Shown here: one piece after another, positions 8,738 through 17,608 of the stretch | Layout of the letters: every line of letters starts with the position of its first letter | How positions within the stretch are numbered: the first letter of the stretch is position 1 | Assembly (NCBI GenBank): GCA_011523825.1 | Contig: WTFX01000027.1 | Coordinates: forward strand, 186,001 to 250,000 | Length of the DNA: 64,000 nt | Origin: Microthrixaceae bacterium | GTDB lineage: Bacteria > Actinomycetota > Acidimicrobiia > Acidimicrobiales > Poriferisodalaceae | Reading direction: 5' to 3' | Position numbers and translations under genes: made by a program | Notes under the pieces: model-generated | Database searches by the model: none | Seen by the model: only the letters and a program-made list of their open reading frames with translations | Told to the model about the DNA's origin: nothing

Positions 8738-9579
8738 GGCGTGGGTTCCGCTGGGGCGGCGCCCTGTTCGTCGGCTGGAGACGACCGGCGGAACCGCCGC
8801 CGCAACGGAGGCTCGCCGCTGCGGCGTCGAAGAACCAGGTAGCCGACCAGGATCGACAGCTCGTAGAACACGTACAGCGGCACCGACAGCGCCGCGAGCG
8901 TGATCGGATCGCCCGAGGGCGTGATGATCGCCGCACCGGCCACGATGCCGACGATGGCGTAGCGGCGGGCCCGATTCAGCTGCCGCGGCTCGACGATGCC
9001 GGCGAGCTGGGCGAAGATCAACACGATCGGGAATTCGAACCCGATGCCGAAGGCCAGCATCATGAACGTCACCAGTCCGAGGTAGGAGCCGGGCCCGAGC
9101 AGCGGGTCGACCGCGTCGCCGCTGACGGCGATCAGGAAATCCAGTGCCCGTTCGAAGGTGAAGTACGCCAATACGGCACCCGCCGAGAACAGCACGAACC
9201 CCGCCATCACGAATGGGATCGCCCACCGTTTCTCCCGGCGATCCAGCGCCGGTGTGATGAAGCGCCACAGGTGCCACAGCAGCACCGGCATCGCCAGCAC
9301 CACCCCCAGGTACGCGGACACCTTGATCCGGGTACGGAATCCCTCCAGCGGCGCGGTGATCACCAAACTGCACGGGCGGTCGATCTCCTGGGCCTCCAGC
9401 ACATTGCAGTACGGCGGCAGGAAAACCTCGCGCAGCAGCCAGTCATAGACGACGAGCCCGACAACCATGCCGAGCCCGATGGCCACGATGCTCCAGATGA
9501 GCCGGTTCCGCAGCTCGGCGACGTGATCCCAGAAACCCATCACCGCCGGCCGGGGCCGACGGCGCCACCGGAGCCTCAC
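8734..9579 (-). CDS. tatC: Sec-independent protein translocase TatC
   Basis: TatC is the membrane receptor of the twin-arginine pathway that exports folded proteins. The 281-residue sequence shows WDHVAELRNRL at the N-terminus, the family signature around MPVLLWHLWRFITPAL, and FGIGFEFPIVLIFAQLAGIV, with six hydrophobic segments and a basic, proline-rich cytosolic tail. The GTG at 9579 overlaps the tatA stop by 4 bases and gives a basic N-terminal extension like that of mycobacterial TatC; an ATG at 9540 (MGFWDHV) is the alternative. It overlaps helY by 4 bases downstream. Confidence 0.93.
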   Translation of the reverse strand: MRLRWRRRPRPAVMGFWDHVAELRNRLIWSIVAIGLGMVVGLVVYDWLLREVFLPPYCNVLEAQEIDRPCSLVITAPLEGFRTRIKVSAYLGVVLAMPVLLWHLWRFITPALDRREKRWAIPFVMAGFVLFSAGAVLAYFTFERALDFLIAVSGDAVDPLLGPGSYLGLVTFMMLAFGIGFEFPIVLIFAQLAGIVEPRQLNRARRYAIVGIVAGAAIITPSGDPITLAALSVPLYVFYELSILVGYLVLRRRSGEPPLRRRFRRSSPADEQGAAPAEPTP

Positions 9580-9881
9580 GCAGAGCCGTCGCTGGTCACG
9601 CCATCGCCAGCCGGGCCTTCGTCGGACCGGCGGATCCCGGTGTCGTCAGCCTCCGGCTCAGTCTCGGGGACTTCAGCGTCGGCGCGGGCAGGGGGCGATG
9701 CGGGTTCGACTTTCGGCGGCGAGATCGTGGCATCCATTTCCTGGCGAACGGTGGTCGAAAAGTCGCGCACCTGCCGGAAAGCGCGGCCGATGCCCCGGAT
9801 GGCGCCCGGCAGCCGTTTGGGGCCGAGCACGATCAAGGCCACGAGCACGATGATCAGCACCTCGTTGGGCTGCAGGCTCAC
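9576..9881 (-). CDS. tatA: Twin-arginine translocase TatA/TatB-type subunit
   Basis: A 101-residue single-span protein. Residues about 4-20 are the membrane helix (EVLIIVLVALIVLGPKRLP), followed by the amphipathic helix GAIRGIGRAFRQVRDF and an acidic, disordered tail. This is the TatA/TatB plan; the LGPKRLP turn and VRDF end are also compatible with TatB, so the A/B assignment is open. The GTG at 9881 is chosen because it puts the hydrophobic helix next to the N-terminus as in the family. It begins an operon with tatC, helY and the lipid-kinase-like gene. Confidence 0.88.
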   Translation of the reverse strand: MSLQPNEVLIIVLVALIVLGPKRLPGAIRGIGRAFRQVRDFSTTVRQEMDATISPPKVEPASPPARADAEVPETEPEADDTGIRRSDEGPAGDGVTSDGSA

Positions 9882-9966
9882 GGCTCGATGGTAGAACCCC
9901 GGCCCTGCGTGGCGGTTCTGCACCGTGCACGCGCAGGCGGATCCGTATGCGGCGATCGTTGCCCCA

Positions 9967-10245
9967 TCAGAAGGGCAGTACCCGGCGAGCGGCCCACCGC
10001 ACCGCCATGCCGAGCACTCGCTCGGCAGTGGCCTGGCGCAGCGACGGCACGTCGAGGCTGTCGATTGCAGCGCGCGCTCGCATGACGTCGGCGCGCACCG
10101 CCGCTGCGGCGTCTGAGATGGACGCCAGGCTTTGCGTTGTCGCCCGCAGCTCCATCGCCAGCCGCCGGATCAAGACGATGCTGACCACGGCGAGCACGCC
10201 GAAGGCAACGATGGGCAGCAGCCATATCGTCGGCACAAGTGGCAC
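9967..10245 (-). CDS. Small single-span membrane protein, unknown
   Basis: A 92-residue protein with one N-terminal membrane helix (about residues 6-25: TIWLLPIVAFGVLAVVSIVLI) followed by an alanine-rich amphipathic helix (LRATTQSLASISDAAAAV). It resembles the general layout of DUF948-type proteins but I cannot assign a family. It sits 85 bases upstream of tatA on the same strand and could be the first gene of that operon. Its GTG start lies only 9 bases from the divergent GDPD start, so the two leaders and promoters must overlap. Confidence 0.6.
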   Translation of the reverse strand: MPLVPTIWLLPIVAFGVLAVVSIVLIRRLAMELRATTQSLASISDAAAAVRADVMRARAAIDSLDVPSLRQATAERVLGMAVRWAARRVLPF

Positions 10246-10254
10246 GATATAGGT

Positions 10255-11016
10255 GTGCCCCCTCAGCCATTGCCGTCACTGCGCACGCCTCCGATCGCGT
10301 TCGCGCACCGCGGCGGGCGAGCGCACGGCGCCGACAATGCCCTCGAAACATTCGCCCTGGCCTTGGACCTGGGAGCAACCGGACTCGAGACCGACGTCTG
10401 GCTGAGCCAGGACGGTCACCCCATGCTGGACCATGACGGCGTCATCTGGCACCGCGGCGTCCGGCGACCCTTCAGCTCGGTGGGACGTGAACGAATCGGT
10501 GCCGACATTCCGACGCTCACTGACATGTACCAGGCGTGCGGCACCGACTTCGAGCTGTCTGTCGATCTCAAAGACCCTGCCGCGGCAGACGCCGTGATCG
10601 CTGCCGCCCGCGCCGTCCGCGCCGAGGACCGCCTCTGGCTGTGCCACGGCGACTGGGATCTCCTGGTCGGCCTGCGCGGGCGCACTTGTGCCCACATCGT
10701 CGATTCCACTCGTGTGCGGCGCATGAAGGAGGGTCCGGAGCGTCGAGCGGCCGCGATGGCCACCGCCGGTATCGATGCGGTCAACCTTCCCGCCAAGGAC
10801 TGGACAGGCGGCCTCGCGGCCCTCTTCCACCGATTCGAGCGTCTGTGCTTCGGCTGGGACGTGCAGCACACCCGCCTGGCGACTGCGCTGGCCGACATGG
10901 GCCTCGACGGCTTGTATGGCGATCACGTCGACCGCCTGCTTGCAGGCCTCCAATCATCGAAGACACCGGACGGCTCAGCCCCTGCAGGCGATATCTGCGA
11001 AACACAGCCTGTTTGA
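10255..11016 (+). CDS. Glycerophosphodiester phosphodiesterase family protein
   Basis: A 253-residue GDPD-fold enzyme that would cleave glycerophosphodiesters to an alcohol and glycerol-3-phosphate. The catalytic pieces are present: FAHRGGRAHGADNALETF (catalytic His, NALETF in place of the usual ENT), GLETDVWLSQDG (metal-binding E-x-D) and MLDHDG (second catalytic His). Later strands read FELSVDLKD and LDGLYGDHVDRL. The GTG at 10255 sits close to the conserved HRG motif as in the family. No signal peptide is seen, so it should be cytoplasmic. It converges with lepB. Confidence 0.87.
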   Translation: MPPQPLPSLRTPPIAFAHRGGRAHGADNALETFALALDLGATGLETDVWLSQDGHPMLDHDGVIWHRGVRRPFSSVGRERIGADIPTLTDMYQACGTDFELSVDLKDPAAADAVIAAARAVRAEDRLWLCHGDWDLLVGLRGRTCAHIVDSTRVRRMKEGPERRAAAMATAGIDAVNLPAKDWTGGLAALFHRFERLCFGWDVQHTRLATALADMGLDGLYGDHVDRLLAGLQSSKTPDGSAPAGDICETQPV

Positions 11017-11019
11017 GGT

Positions 11020-11035
11020 TGATCGGTATCGATCA
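11020..11035. terminator. Small hairpin between convergent genes
   Basis: TGATCG and CGATCA form a perfect 6-base inverted repeat with a GTAT loop in the 32 bases between the GDPD stop and the lepB stop. There is no T tract on either side, so a bidirectional terminator is only a suggestion. Confidence 0.3.
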
Positions 11036-11048
11036 CAGCGCTCGAGAT

Positions 11049-11639
11049 CTACAAGCCGCCGAGTCGCGTCGGCGGCCAGAAGCGTGCAAATGCCCTGCCG
11101 ACGATCTCGCTTTCCGGGATGGCGCCGAAGACGCGGCTGTCCTGGCTTGAGCGACGGTTGTCCCCCATGACGAACACGTATCCGGCGGGCACCAGCACCG
11201 GGCCGAAGTCGCGCGTGTACACATCGGCGGAGAGGTAGTGCTCATCCACAGGCGACCCGTCGATGATGAGCCGGCCGTTCACTGCTTCGACCTGCTGGCC
11301 GCCGACGGCGACGACTCGCTTGATGAGCTCTGTCGTCTGCGCCGGCTGCATCGAGGGCGGGGTCCGGAACACGACGACGTCGCCGGGTTCGGGATCCCCG
11401 ATGCGGTAGCTGAGCTTCGAGACCAGCAGTCGATCCCCGATCTCGAGAACCGGTTCCATCGACTCGGACGGGATGTAGAAGGCGGCGATGAGGAACGTCC
11501 GCATCAGCAGCGCGAGCGTCACCGCTGCCAGCAGCACCCAGGCCCACGACAGCAGGCTGCGCGTGCGCCGTCCCATCGCTCGCCGGATACGCGGCGGCCG
11601 GTGCTGCGGCGAATCGTCGGGTTCGTCGGGAATCGTCAT
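11049..11639 (-). CDS. lepB: Signal peptidase I
   Basis: A 196-residue membrane-anchored serine protease that removes signal peptides from exported proteins. One N-terminal membrane helix (about 29-53) precedes the catalytic serine in YIPSESMEP (Ser60). The general-base lysine is in ELIKRVVAVGGQ (Lys107), and the box E motif appears as FVMGDNRRSSQDSR. The ATG at 11639 overlaps the stop of the DUF3866 gene by 4 bases. Its place at the end of the proteasome operon suggests co-transcription. Confidence 0.94.
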   Translation of the reverse strand: MTIPDEPDDSPQHRPPRIRRAMGRRTRSLLSWAWVLLAAVTLALLMRTFLIAAFYIPSESMEPVLEIGDRLLVSKLSYRIGDPEPGDVVVFRTPPSMQPAQTTELIKRVVAVGGQQVEAVNGRLIIDGSPVDEHYLSADVYTRDFGPVLVPAGYVFVMGDNRRSSQDSRVFGAIPESEIVGRAFARFWPPTRLGGL

Positions 11640-12694
11640 GCCGATGCCGCCAGCCACGCCGCTGCGGCTCCTAGCCAAGCGCACGCACCTCGGTCATCTG
11701 CCAGCGGGCGGCCCATGGACGTGACACTCAGGCCACCGCGGGCAAGGGCATCGCCGACAGCAACCGGTTCCAGGCCAACCGCCCGCTCCCCCAAGGCCGA
11801 GATCCACGCTGCATCGCCCGCTGCCTCGCCAGCCGCTGATCCCGCCGGGACTGGCACGACCGTCCGGACGGGGGCCAGCGCTGCTATTGCCCGGGTGTGA
11901 TGGCTCAGGCCACGGTGCCGTGCGCGCTCATCGACCGACGATGCACGTACGGCCAGCGCAGTCGCCGCCCCGAGCGCGTCCAGCACAGCCGCGTGGCCTG
12001 CGAGATCCAGAGCGGAGAAGCCCAGCGGACTCGCCGTCCCGAGGTGTCCTGGCCCTGGTGCGACGACGACACGCCCGATGTCCCGCTGCGCCAGTGCGGC
12101 CACACCGGAGGCAACGGTGACCGCCTCGAGAGGAGCCCCGAAGGCCTGCCCGGCACTGACCGCCGTCGTGATCACTCCCCGTTCCAGGCACGCCGCGGCG
12201 AGATCGCTGAGCACGAACGGCAGCGCTCCCCCATCGGTCATGACGTAACCCAGGGGCGCGCCGGAGGCATCGCGGACCGCTGCAGCCAGCGCCAGCGCAT
12301 GACTGTGCAGCACGCACAGCACCACCCGCATGCCCGCCAGCGAGGGCAGCGCCTCCACGTCGGCGTCATTGGGCGCCTGGCCCGTTGCTTCCTCATACGC
12401 GTCGACGGGCAACTGTTCGGCGAGATAGCGAGCCTTCATGACCCGGCCCGGGGGCTCAGGGTCTCCATCACCTCGGTAGGGAGCACTGAGGTTGGTGTGA
12501 ACCACGTGAACTCCACCGCTGCCCAGATGCATATCCAGCGCGGTCGTGTTCACGAGCAACTCGTTGCCGACCTCAACCGGTCCGCACAGATCTGTGAGCG
12601 CGTACGCCTCACTGCCGTCGGACAGGGTCATCCGCGCCAGCCCGGGCCGCACGTCACGCACCTCGGTGGCTCGCAGGCGCGCAAAGCGCGGCAT
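11636..12694 (-). CDS. DUF3866 family protein
   Basis: A 352-residue protein that I match to the uncharacterised DUF3866 family by length, by its actinobacterial setting between proteasome genes and a peptidase, and by segments such as VNTTALDMHLGSGGVHVVHTNL and APGPGHLGTASPLGFSALD. The sequence is glycine- and alanine-rich, alpha/beta in character and without signal peptide. No catalytic motif is evident. It begins 50 bases after pafA and overlaps lepB by 4 bases. The family name is moderately sure; the function is unknown. Confidence 0.65.
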   Translation of the reverse strand: MPRFARLRATEVRDVRPGLARMTLSDGSEAYALTDLCGPVEVGNELLVNTTALDMHLGSGGVHVVHTNLSAPYRGDGDPEPPGRVMKARYLAEQLPVDAYEEATGQAPNDADVEALPSLAGMRVVLCVLHSHALALAAAVRDASGAPLGYVMTDGGALPFVLSDLAAACLERGVITTAVSAGQAFGAPLEAVTVASGVAALAQRDIGRVVVAPGPGHLGTASPLGFSALDLAGHAAVLDALGAATALAVRASSVDERARHRGLSHHTRAIAALAPVRTVVPVPAGSAAGEAAGDAAWISALGERAVGLEPVAVGDALARGGLSVTSMGRPLADDRGACAWLGAAAAWLAASA

Positions 12695-12744
12695 CTGCTG
12701 CCTTCAGCCAGCCGGGAGCCGGCGCAAACGGGCCGCCGTGCGCA

Positions 12745-14112
12745 TCACAGCGACTCGATCAGCTTGTCGACACGCTCGTCGTGAGAACGGAACGGGTCCT
12801 TGCACAAGACGGTTCGCTGAGCTTGGTCGTTGAGCTTCAGATGCACCCAGTCCACGGTGTAGTCGCGGCGCCGAGCCTTGGCCTCGCGAACGAAGGCCCC
12901 TCGCAGCCGGGCTCTCGTCGTCTGGGGCGCTTCCTCGGTCGCCCGACGCACATCGGCGTCATCGAGGACTCGCTCGACCAGGCCGCGCCGCTGCATCACA
13001 TAGAAGACGCCTCGCGTCGAATGCACGTGGTGGTACTGCAGATCCAGCAATGCAATGTGCGGGTCGTCGAAGCCGACCCCCGCGCGGTCGGCATAGCTCG
13101 TGAGCAGCTTGTGCTTGATGACCCAGTCCACTTCGCGGTCGAGCTGCAGCGGATCGTCGCCGATCGCCGTCATGACGTGCTCCCACATCTGCAGGGCACG
13201 CGATTCCTCGGTGGTGAGATCGTTCGTCTCGGCAAATCGCAGGGCCCGTTCCAAGTACTCCGACTGGATGTCGAAGGCGCTCACCTCACGCCCATTGGCC
13301 AAACGCACCTTGCGTCTGCAGGTGATGTCGTGGCTGATTTCGCGGATCGCCCGGATCGGGTTCTCCAGCGTCATGTCCCGTAGCACCACGGCGGGATCCT
13401 CGAGCATGCGCAGCATGAGTGCAGCCGCGCCGATCTTGAGAAACGACGTGTACTCGCTCATGTTCGAGTCGCCGACAATGACGTGCAGGCGCCGGAAGCG
13501 CTCAGCATCTGCGTGTGGCTCGTCGCGGGTGTTGATGATCGGGCGGCTGCGGGTGGTCGCGCTCGACACGCTCTCCCAGATGTGCTCCGCTCGCTGGGTG
13601 ATGCAATACCGGGCACCTTTGGCCGTGTTGAGCACCTTGCCCGCGCCGGCGTAGATCTGCCTGGTCACCAGGAACGGGATCAGCACCTCGGCGTAGTTCG
13701 AGAAGTCGTCAGCACGGCTGGTCAGGTAGTTCTCGTGGCAGCCGTAGCTGTTGCCAGCCGAGTCGGTGTTGTTCTTGAACAGAAAGATCGTGCCGTTGAA
13801 CGCTTCCTCTGCCAGGCGCTCGGTGGCGCTGGCGACGAGCTGTTCGAGGATCCGCTCGCCCGCACGATCGTGGCACACCACGTCATAGACGGAATCGCAT
13901 TCCGGCGTGGCGTACTCGGGGTGGCTGCCGACGTCGAGGTACAGGCGCGCTCCGTTTGCCAGGAACACGTTGCTGGAACGCCCCCACGACACCACCCGGC
14001 GGAACAGATAACGCGCCACCTCGTCGGGGCTGAGGCGCCGTTGTCCTCGCAGCGTGCACGTGACGCCGTACTCGTTCTCGACACCCATGATGCGCCGCTG
14101 CACGGCGCTCAC
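12745..14112 (-). CDS. pafA: Pup-protein ligase PafA
   Basis: PafA joins the C-terminal glutamate of Pup to lysines of target proteins. The 455-residue sequence follows mycobacterial PafA throughout: [15 protein letters not shown] at the N-terminus with the Mg-ATP glutamates, [15 protein letters not shown] containing the catalytic aspartate, [36 protein letters not shown], and [20 protein letters not shown] at the C-terminus. The GTG at 14112 is used; a second GTG at 14103 would match the mycobacterial N-terminus exactly. It lies 12 bases after prcA in the operon. Confidence 0.96.
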   Translation of the reverse strand: MSAVQRRIMGVENEYGVTCTLRGQRRLSPDEVARYLFRRVVSWGRSSNVFLANGARLYLDVGSHPEYATPECDSVYDVVCHDRAGERILEQLVASATERLAEEAFNGTIFLFKNNTDSAGNSYGCHENYLTSRADDFSNYAEVLIPFLVTRQIYAGAGKVLNTAKGARYCITQRAEHIWESVSSATTRSRPIINTRDEPHADAERFRRLHVIVGDSNMSEYTSFLKIGAAALMLRMLEDPAVVLRDMTLENPIRAIREISHDITCRRKVRLANGREVSAFDIQSEYLERALRFAETNDLTTEESRALQMWEHVMTAIGDDPLQLDREVDWVIKHKLLTSYADRAGVGFDDPHIALLDLQYHHVHSTRGVFYVMQRRGLVERVLDDADVRRATEEAPQTTRARLRGAFVREAKARRRDYTVDWVHLKLNDQAQRTVLCKDPFRSHDERVDKLIESL

Positions 14113-14124
14113 CGTAGTTCCGAT

Positions 14125-14865
14125 CTAGGAATCTTCCTGTTCGGAACCCTCGTCGGGCTGATCTGCGCTGTCGCCCAGAGCGACTTCCACCTCGTCGTCA
14201 CCAAGACGCCGGAAGCACCGGCGGCGGTGGGTTGCGTCCTCCGCATTCGACTCGAGCAAGGCCACCTCAAGATCCGGTGCAGCGATCTCACGCTCGGGCC
14301 CAGCGAGTGCCGCACGAGCAAGCTGGATGGCAGCGCCGGCGTCGAGTTCAGGGTCGTAGCCCTCTGCCACCCGATCGCGCACCGCATCGGCATCGCCACC
14401 GATGCAGCAGTACGCCTCCTCGTCCATGACGGTCCCGTCGTACTGAATCCGGTAGAGCTGGTTGGCCTCGTCGCCGATCCCCACCTCCACCACCACGATC
14501 TCCACCTCGAGCGGCTTGAGCTCATGGGTGAAGAACTGCCCGAGCATCTGCGCGTACTGGTTGGCGAGACTGCGAGCTTCCACATCTGAACGCGAGTACT
14601 GGTAGCCCTTCAGCTCAGCGTGGCGGACACCCGCAATGCGCAGCTGATCGAACTCGATGTAGCGGCCTACGCCCCCGAACGCGATCCGGTCGTAGATCTC
14701 CGACACCTTGCGCAATGTTGCACTGGCGTTCTCCGCCACCAGGGCGATGCCGCCGCCGTACTCCAGCGTTACCAGCGAGCGTCCCCGGGCGATTCCCTTG
14801 CGGGCGTAGTCGGCCCGGTCTTGCATGAGCTGTTCGGGACTGACGTACATCCCGGGCATGCTCAT
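14125..14865 (-). CDS. prcA: Proteasome alpha subunit
   Basis: The alpha subunit forms the outer gating rings of the 20S core. The 246 residues begin with YVSPEQLMQDRADYARKGIARGRS, the alpha-type N-terminal helix and gate, and continue with LVAENASATLRKVSEIYDRIAFGGVG. There is an acidic tail (SADQPDEGSEQEDS) typical of actinobacterial alpha subunits. The start overlaps the prcB stop by 4 bases (ATGA), giving coupled synthesis of the two ring subunits. Confidence 0.96.
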   Translation of the reverse strand: MSMPGMYVSPEQLMQDRADYARKGIARGRSLVTLEYGGGIALVAENASATLRKVSEIYDRIAFGGVGRYIEFDQLRIAGVRHAELKGYQYSRSDVEARSLANQYAQMLGQFFTHELKPLEVEIVVVEVGIGDEANQLYRIQYDGTVMDEEAYCCIGGDADAVRDRVAEGYDPELDAGAAIQLARAALAGPEREIAAPDLEVALLESNAEDATHRRRCFRRLGDDEVEVALGDSADQPDEGSEQEDS

Positions 14866-15752
14866 CGCGACACCTCGCTGCGGCTGCCTCCGGCGGAACT
14901 GGGATCGCCGCCTGCCGAATCGAACCGAGCTGCCCCTCCGCTCCCGCCACCGGAGAGCTCGGCCTGCAGATCAGCGAATACTGCTCCTGACTCGGCATCG
15001 CTGAGCTGGCGGAAGCCCTCGCCTCCGATTGCCGCCAACACCGGGTAGATACCGCGCACGGGATCCGGACCGCCGGTGGCGCTGTCCTCGTCGGCGGCGT
15101 GCCACAACGCCTGCACGCTGAGCGTCAGTGCTTCCGGCTCGCTCAAGTCGTCGCGGAAGCCGAGCTTGAGGACCGTCCCCGCGTGCAGGCTGCCCGAGCC
15201 GGCCGTGGCGTAATCCTGCTCCTCGTAGCGGCCGCCGGTCACGTCGTACTGGAAGAGCCTGCCTCTCCCGTCGGCGGGGTCGAATCCGGCGAAGATGGGC
15301 ACTACCGGGAGGCCGCGCATCGCCTGGGGCAGGTGTGCTCGCAGCATTTCAGCCAGCTGGTTCGCCTTGCCCTCCAGGCTCAGCGGCTTGCCTTCGATCT
15401 TCTCGTAGTACTCGAGCTGCAGCTGGAAGAGGCGAACCATCTGCACGGCAGGGCCTGCGGCACCGGCGATGGCGACTGCCGAATAGGAATCGGCAGGGAA
15501 GACCTTGCGCATGTCGCGGTGGCTGATGAGGTTTCCGCTGGTGGCCCGCCGGTCTCCGGCCACAACCACCCCGTCGGAGCTGCGCACGGCCAGCACGGTG
15601 GTGGCGTGAGAGCCCTCGAGGGAGCCGAAACCCCCCTCAGCGGCGGGAACCTGCGCGAGCCCGGCAAATGGCTCACTGCCCGTACGCCGCAGCAGTTCCA
15701 GGAAGCTCGCCCCCGGATCGTCCCCTGGGGCGAAGAAGGGCATGGGGGTCAC
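14862..15752 (-). CDS. prcB: Proteasome beta subunit precursor
   Basis: The beta subunit carries the peptidase site of the 20S core. A propeptide of about 50 residues ends at the ATTVLAVR segment; Thr51 should become the N-terminal nucleophile after self-cleavage. GDRRATSGNLISHRDMRKVF contains the conserved Asp and Lys of the site, and YATAGSGSLHAG and DSATGGPDPVRGIYP match mycobacterial PrcB. The GTG start overlaps the pup stop by 4 bases (GTGA). The C-terminal tail is longer and Ser/Gly-rich. Confidence 0.96.
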   Translation of the reverse strand: MTPMPFFAPGDDPGASFLELLRRTGSEPFAGLAQVPAAEGGFGSLEGSHATTVLAVRSSDGVVVAGDRRATSGNLISHRDMRKVFPADSYSAVAIAGAAGPAVQMVRLFQLQLEYYEKIEGKPLSLEGKANQLAEMLRAHLPQAMRGLPVVPIFAGFDPADGRGRLFQYDVTGGRYEEQDYATAGSGSLHAGTVLKLGFRDDLSEPEALTLSVQALWHAADEDSATGGPDPVRGIYPVLAAIGGEGFRQLSDAESGAVFADLQAELSGGGSGGAARFDSAGGDPSSAGGSRSEVSR

Positions 15753-15940
15753 TCGCCGCCCTTCTGCACGTAGTTCTTCACGAACTCCTCGGCATTGGTC
15801 TCGAGCACATCGTCGATCTCGTCGAGCAGGTCGTCGAGCTCCGCCTTCAGTTCGGTCGCGCCTTCAGACGAAGTGTCCTGCGGTGCGGGACTCTCGGTCT
15901 CCCTCGGAGCCGACCGTCGCATCTGCTCGCGTTCTGCCAT
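15749..15940 (-). CDS. pup: Prokaryotic ubiquitin-like protein Pup
   Basis: Pup is the 63-residue tag attached to lysines to target proteins to the Mpa-proteasome. It is polar and disordered, with a coiled-coil-forming stretch (ELDDLLDEIDDVL) that binds the ATPase, and ends VKNYVQKGGE. The last residue is encoded as Glu (GAG), not Gln, so it could be ligated by PafA without deamidation by Dop. The ATG at 15940 gives a family-typical length; an open frame upstream is an arginine-rich extension I reject. It sits 86 bases after dop. Confidence 0.96.
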   Translation of the reverse strand: MAEREQMRRSAPRETESPAPQDTSSEGATELKAELDDLLDEIDDVLETNAEEFVKNYVQKGGE

Positions 15941-16026
15941 CTCGGGCCTCCTCCGGTGTCGATTGCTTGGGTCTCGAATGCGTGAGAGTTCCGATTGCCG
16001 CCTGCGTTCGAAGCTGAACTTGGCGG

Positions 16027-17535
16027 CTAATTGCCCAGCCGGCGCAGCAACTCGGCTGCGTCCCGGCACTCGTCCAACAAGCTACCCACGTGCGCGCGGG
16101 TTCCTCGCAGCGGTTCGAGCATGGGCACGCGCCGCAGCGGATCAGTGCCGATGTCGAACACCATCGAGTCCCAGTTGGCGGCCACGATCTCATCCCCGAA
16201 CTTGTCGAGGCAGCGGCCCCGGAAGTACGCACGTGTCGTCGGTGGCGGTACCGACACCGCCTCGTCCACCTCATCGTCGGTCGTGATCCGTTCAAGACCG
16301 ACGCGTCGGGCCAGCGACTTGGACGGCCGCAGGTCGTGATACTGCAGGTCCAAGGCGGCGAGCTTCGGATCATCCCAGTCGAGGCCGTGCCGCTCGGCGA
16401 AAGCCCCGTACAGGCGCAGCTTGGCAACCCAGTCCAACTGCGTCGCGAGGCTCATCGGATCCGACTCCAGTCCGGTGAGCACCGCCTCCCAGCGATCCAG
16501 GATGTCATTGCCGACGTCGTCGCCGCCGACGGGATCCAGACCATGGCTCTGCGCATACTTCCGAGCCAACTCGAGATACTCCCATTGGACCTCGATGGCT
16601 CGCATGCGACGGCCGTCGACCATTTCGATCAACCCTGACAGGGCAGTGTCGAAGCTCACCTGGCGCAGCGCCGCGACTGGCACAAGAGGCGTCAGGGGCT
16701 CGGGCACGAAATCGTCGTCGATCATCGCCAGCACCAGCGAGGTCGTGCCCAGCTTGAGATAGGTCTGGAGCTCGCTCATGTTGGCGTCGCCGAGGATGAC
16801 GTGCAGGCGCCGGTACTTGCGCGTGTCGGCGTGCGGCTCGTCGCGGGTGTTGACAATGGGTCGCTTGAGCGTGGTCTCGAGCCCGACCTCCTCCTCGAAG
16901 AAATCGGCGCGCTGGCTGATCTGGAACGGCCGGTCCCCGAACGGCGCCGGAGAGCGATCGTCCATCGGCACCTCGATGCCCAGCTTGCCGGCGCCGCAGA
17001 AGATCTGGCGGGTCACGAAGAACGGCAGGATGTGCGTCACCACCCGGCCAAAGGGCACATCGCGGTCCAGCAGGTAGTTCTCGTGGCAGCCGTAGCTGTT
17101 GCCCTTGCCGTCGCTGTTGTTCTTGTGGATGACCAGCTCTTCGTCGTCCGGCAAGAGGTTGTTGGCAGCCTGCATGGATCGGATCAGGATCTCCTCGGCT
17201 GCCCGGTCGTAGACGACGCATTGGCGTGCGTCCGAGCACTCGGGGGTCGACAGCTCGGGATGCGCGTGGTCGACGTAATAGCGAGCACCGTTGGTCAGCA
17301 CGGCGTTGACCAGGTGCGTTTCGATCTCGGGCGCCAATGCGTCGAACTCGTTGAAGCCCCTCGCATCAGCGCCGGGCTGCTCGTCTTCGAAGTCCCAGCT
17401 GACGCGCTGGCACAAGAAGCCGTTGACGTAGGCGTTGATGATCATCGACGACGCAGCCACGGGATTGGAGTCGCCGGTGCAGCGATGGATGATGCCGAAC
17501 TCAGTCTCGATGCCAACGACCTTGTGAACCGCCAC
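16027..17535 (-). CDS. dop: Pup deamidase/depupylase Dop
   Basis: Dop is the PafA paralogue that removes Pup from substrates and, in species with Pup-Gln, deamidates it. The 502-residue protein has VVGIETEFGII, YYVDHAHPELSTPE with the catalytic aspartate, [33 protein letters not shown] and the Dop-type C-terminus ANWDSMVFDIG and LEPLRGTRAHVGSLLDE. The ARGFNEFDALAP region corresponds to the flexible loop specific to Dop. Translation starts at GTG 17535, 73 bases after mpa. Because Pup ends in Glu here, depupylation is its likely main role. Confidence 0.95.
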   Translation of the reverse strand: MAVHKVVGIETEFGIIHRCTGDSNPVAASSMIINAYVNGFLCQRVSWDFEDEQPGADARGFNEFDALAPEIETHLVNAVLTNGARYYVDHAHPELSTPECSDARQCVVYDRAAEEILIRSMQAANNLLPDDEELVIHKNNSDGKGNSYGCHENYLLDRDVPFGRVVTHILPFFVTRQIFCGAGKLGIEVPMDDRSPAPFGDRPFQISQRADFFEEEVGLETTLKRPIVNTRDEPHADTRKYRRLHVILGDANMSELQTYLKLGTTSLVLAMIDDDFVPEPLTPLVPVAALRQVSFDTALSGLIEMVDGRRMRAIEVQWEYLELARKYAQSHGLDPVGGDDVGNDILDRWEAVLTGLESDPMSLATQLDWVAKLRLYGAFAERHGLDWDDPKLAALDLQYHDLRPSKSLARRVGLERITTDDEVDEAVSVPPPTTRAYFRGRCLDKFGDEIVAANWDSMVFDIGTDPLRRVPMLEPLRGTRAHVGSLLDECRDAAELLRRLGN

Positions 17536-17608
17536 CGTGCGAGACCCTAGCTCTCAGGCCTGCGAACCCCGCAGAGCAGCACCTGGTACCGGTGGAGAGC
17601 GCAGTGCT

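Noticed and set aside
15749..16069. Longer 106-residue form of Pup.
   Set aside because: The extra N-terminal residues are Arg-rich and unlike Pup; the start at 15940 gives the standard 63 residues.
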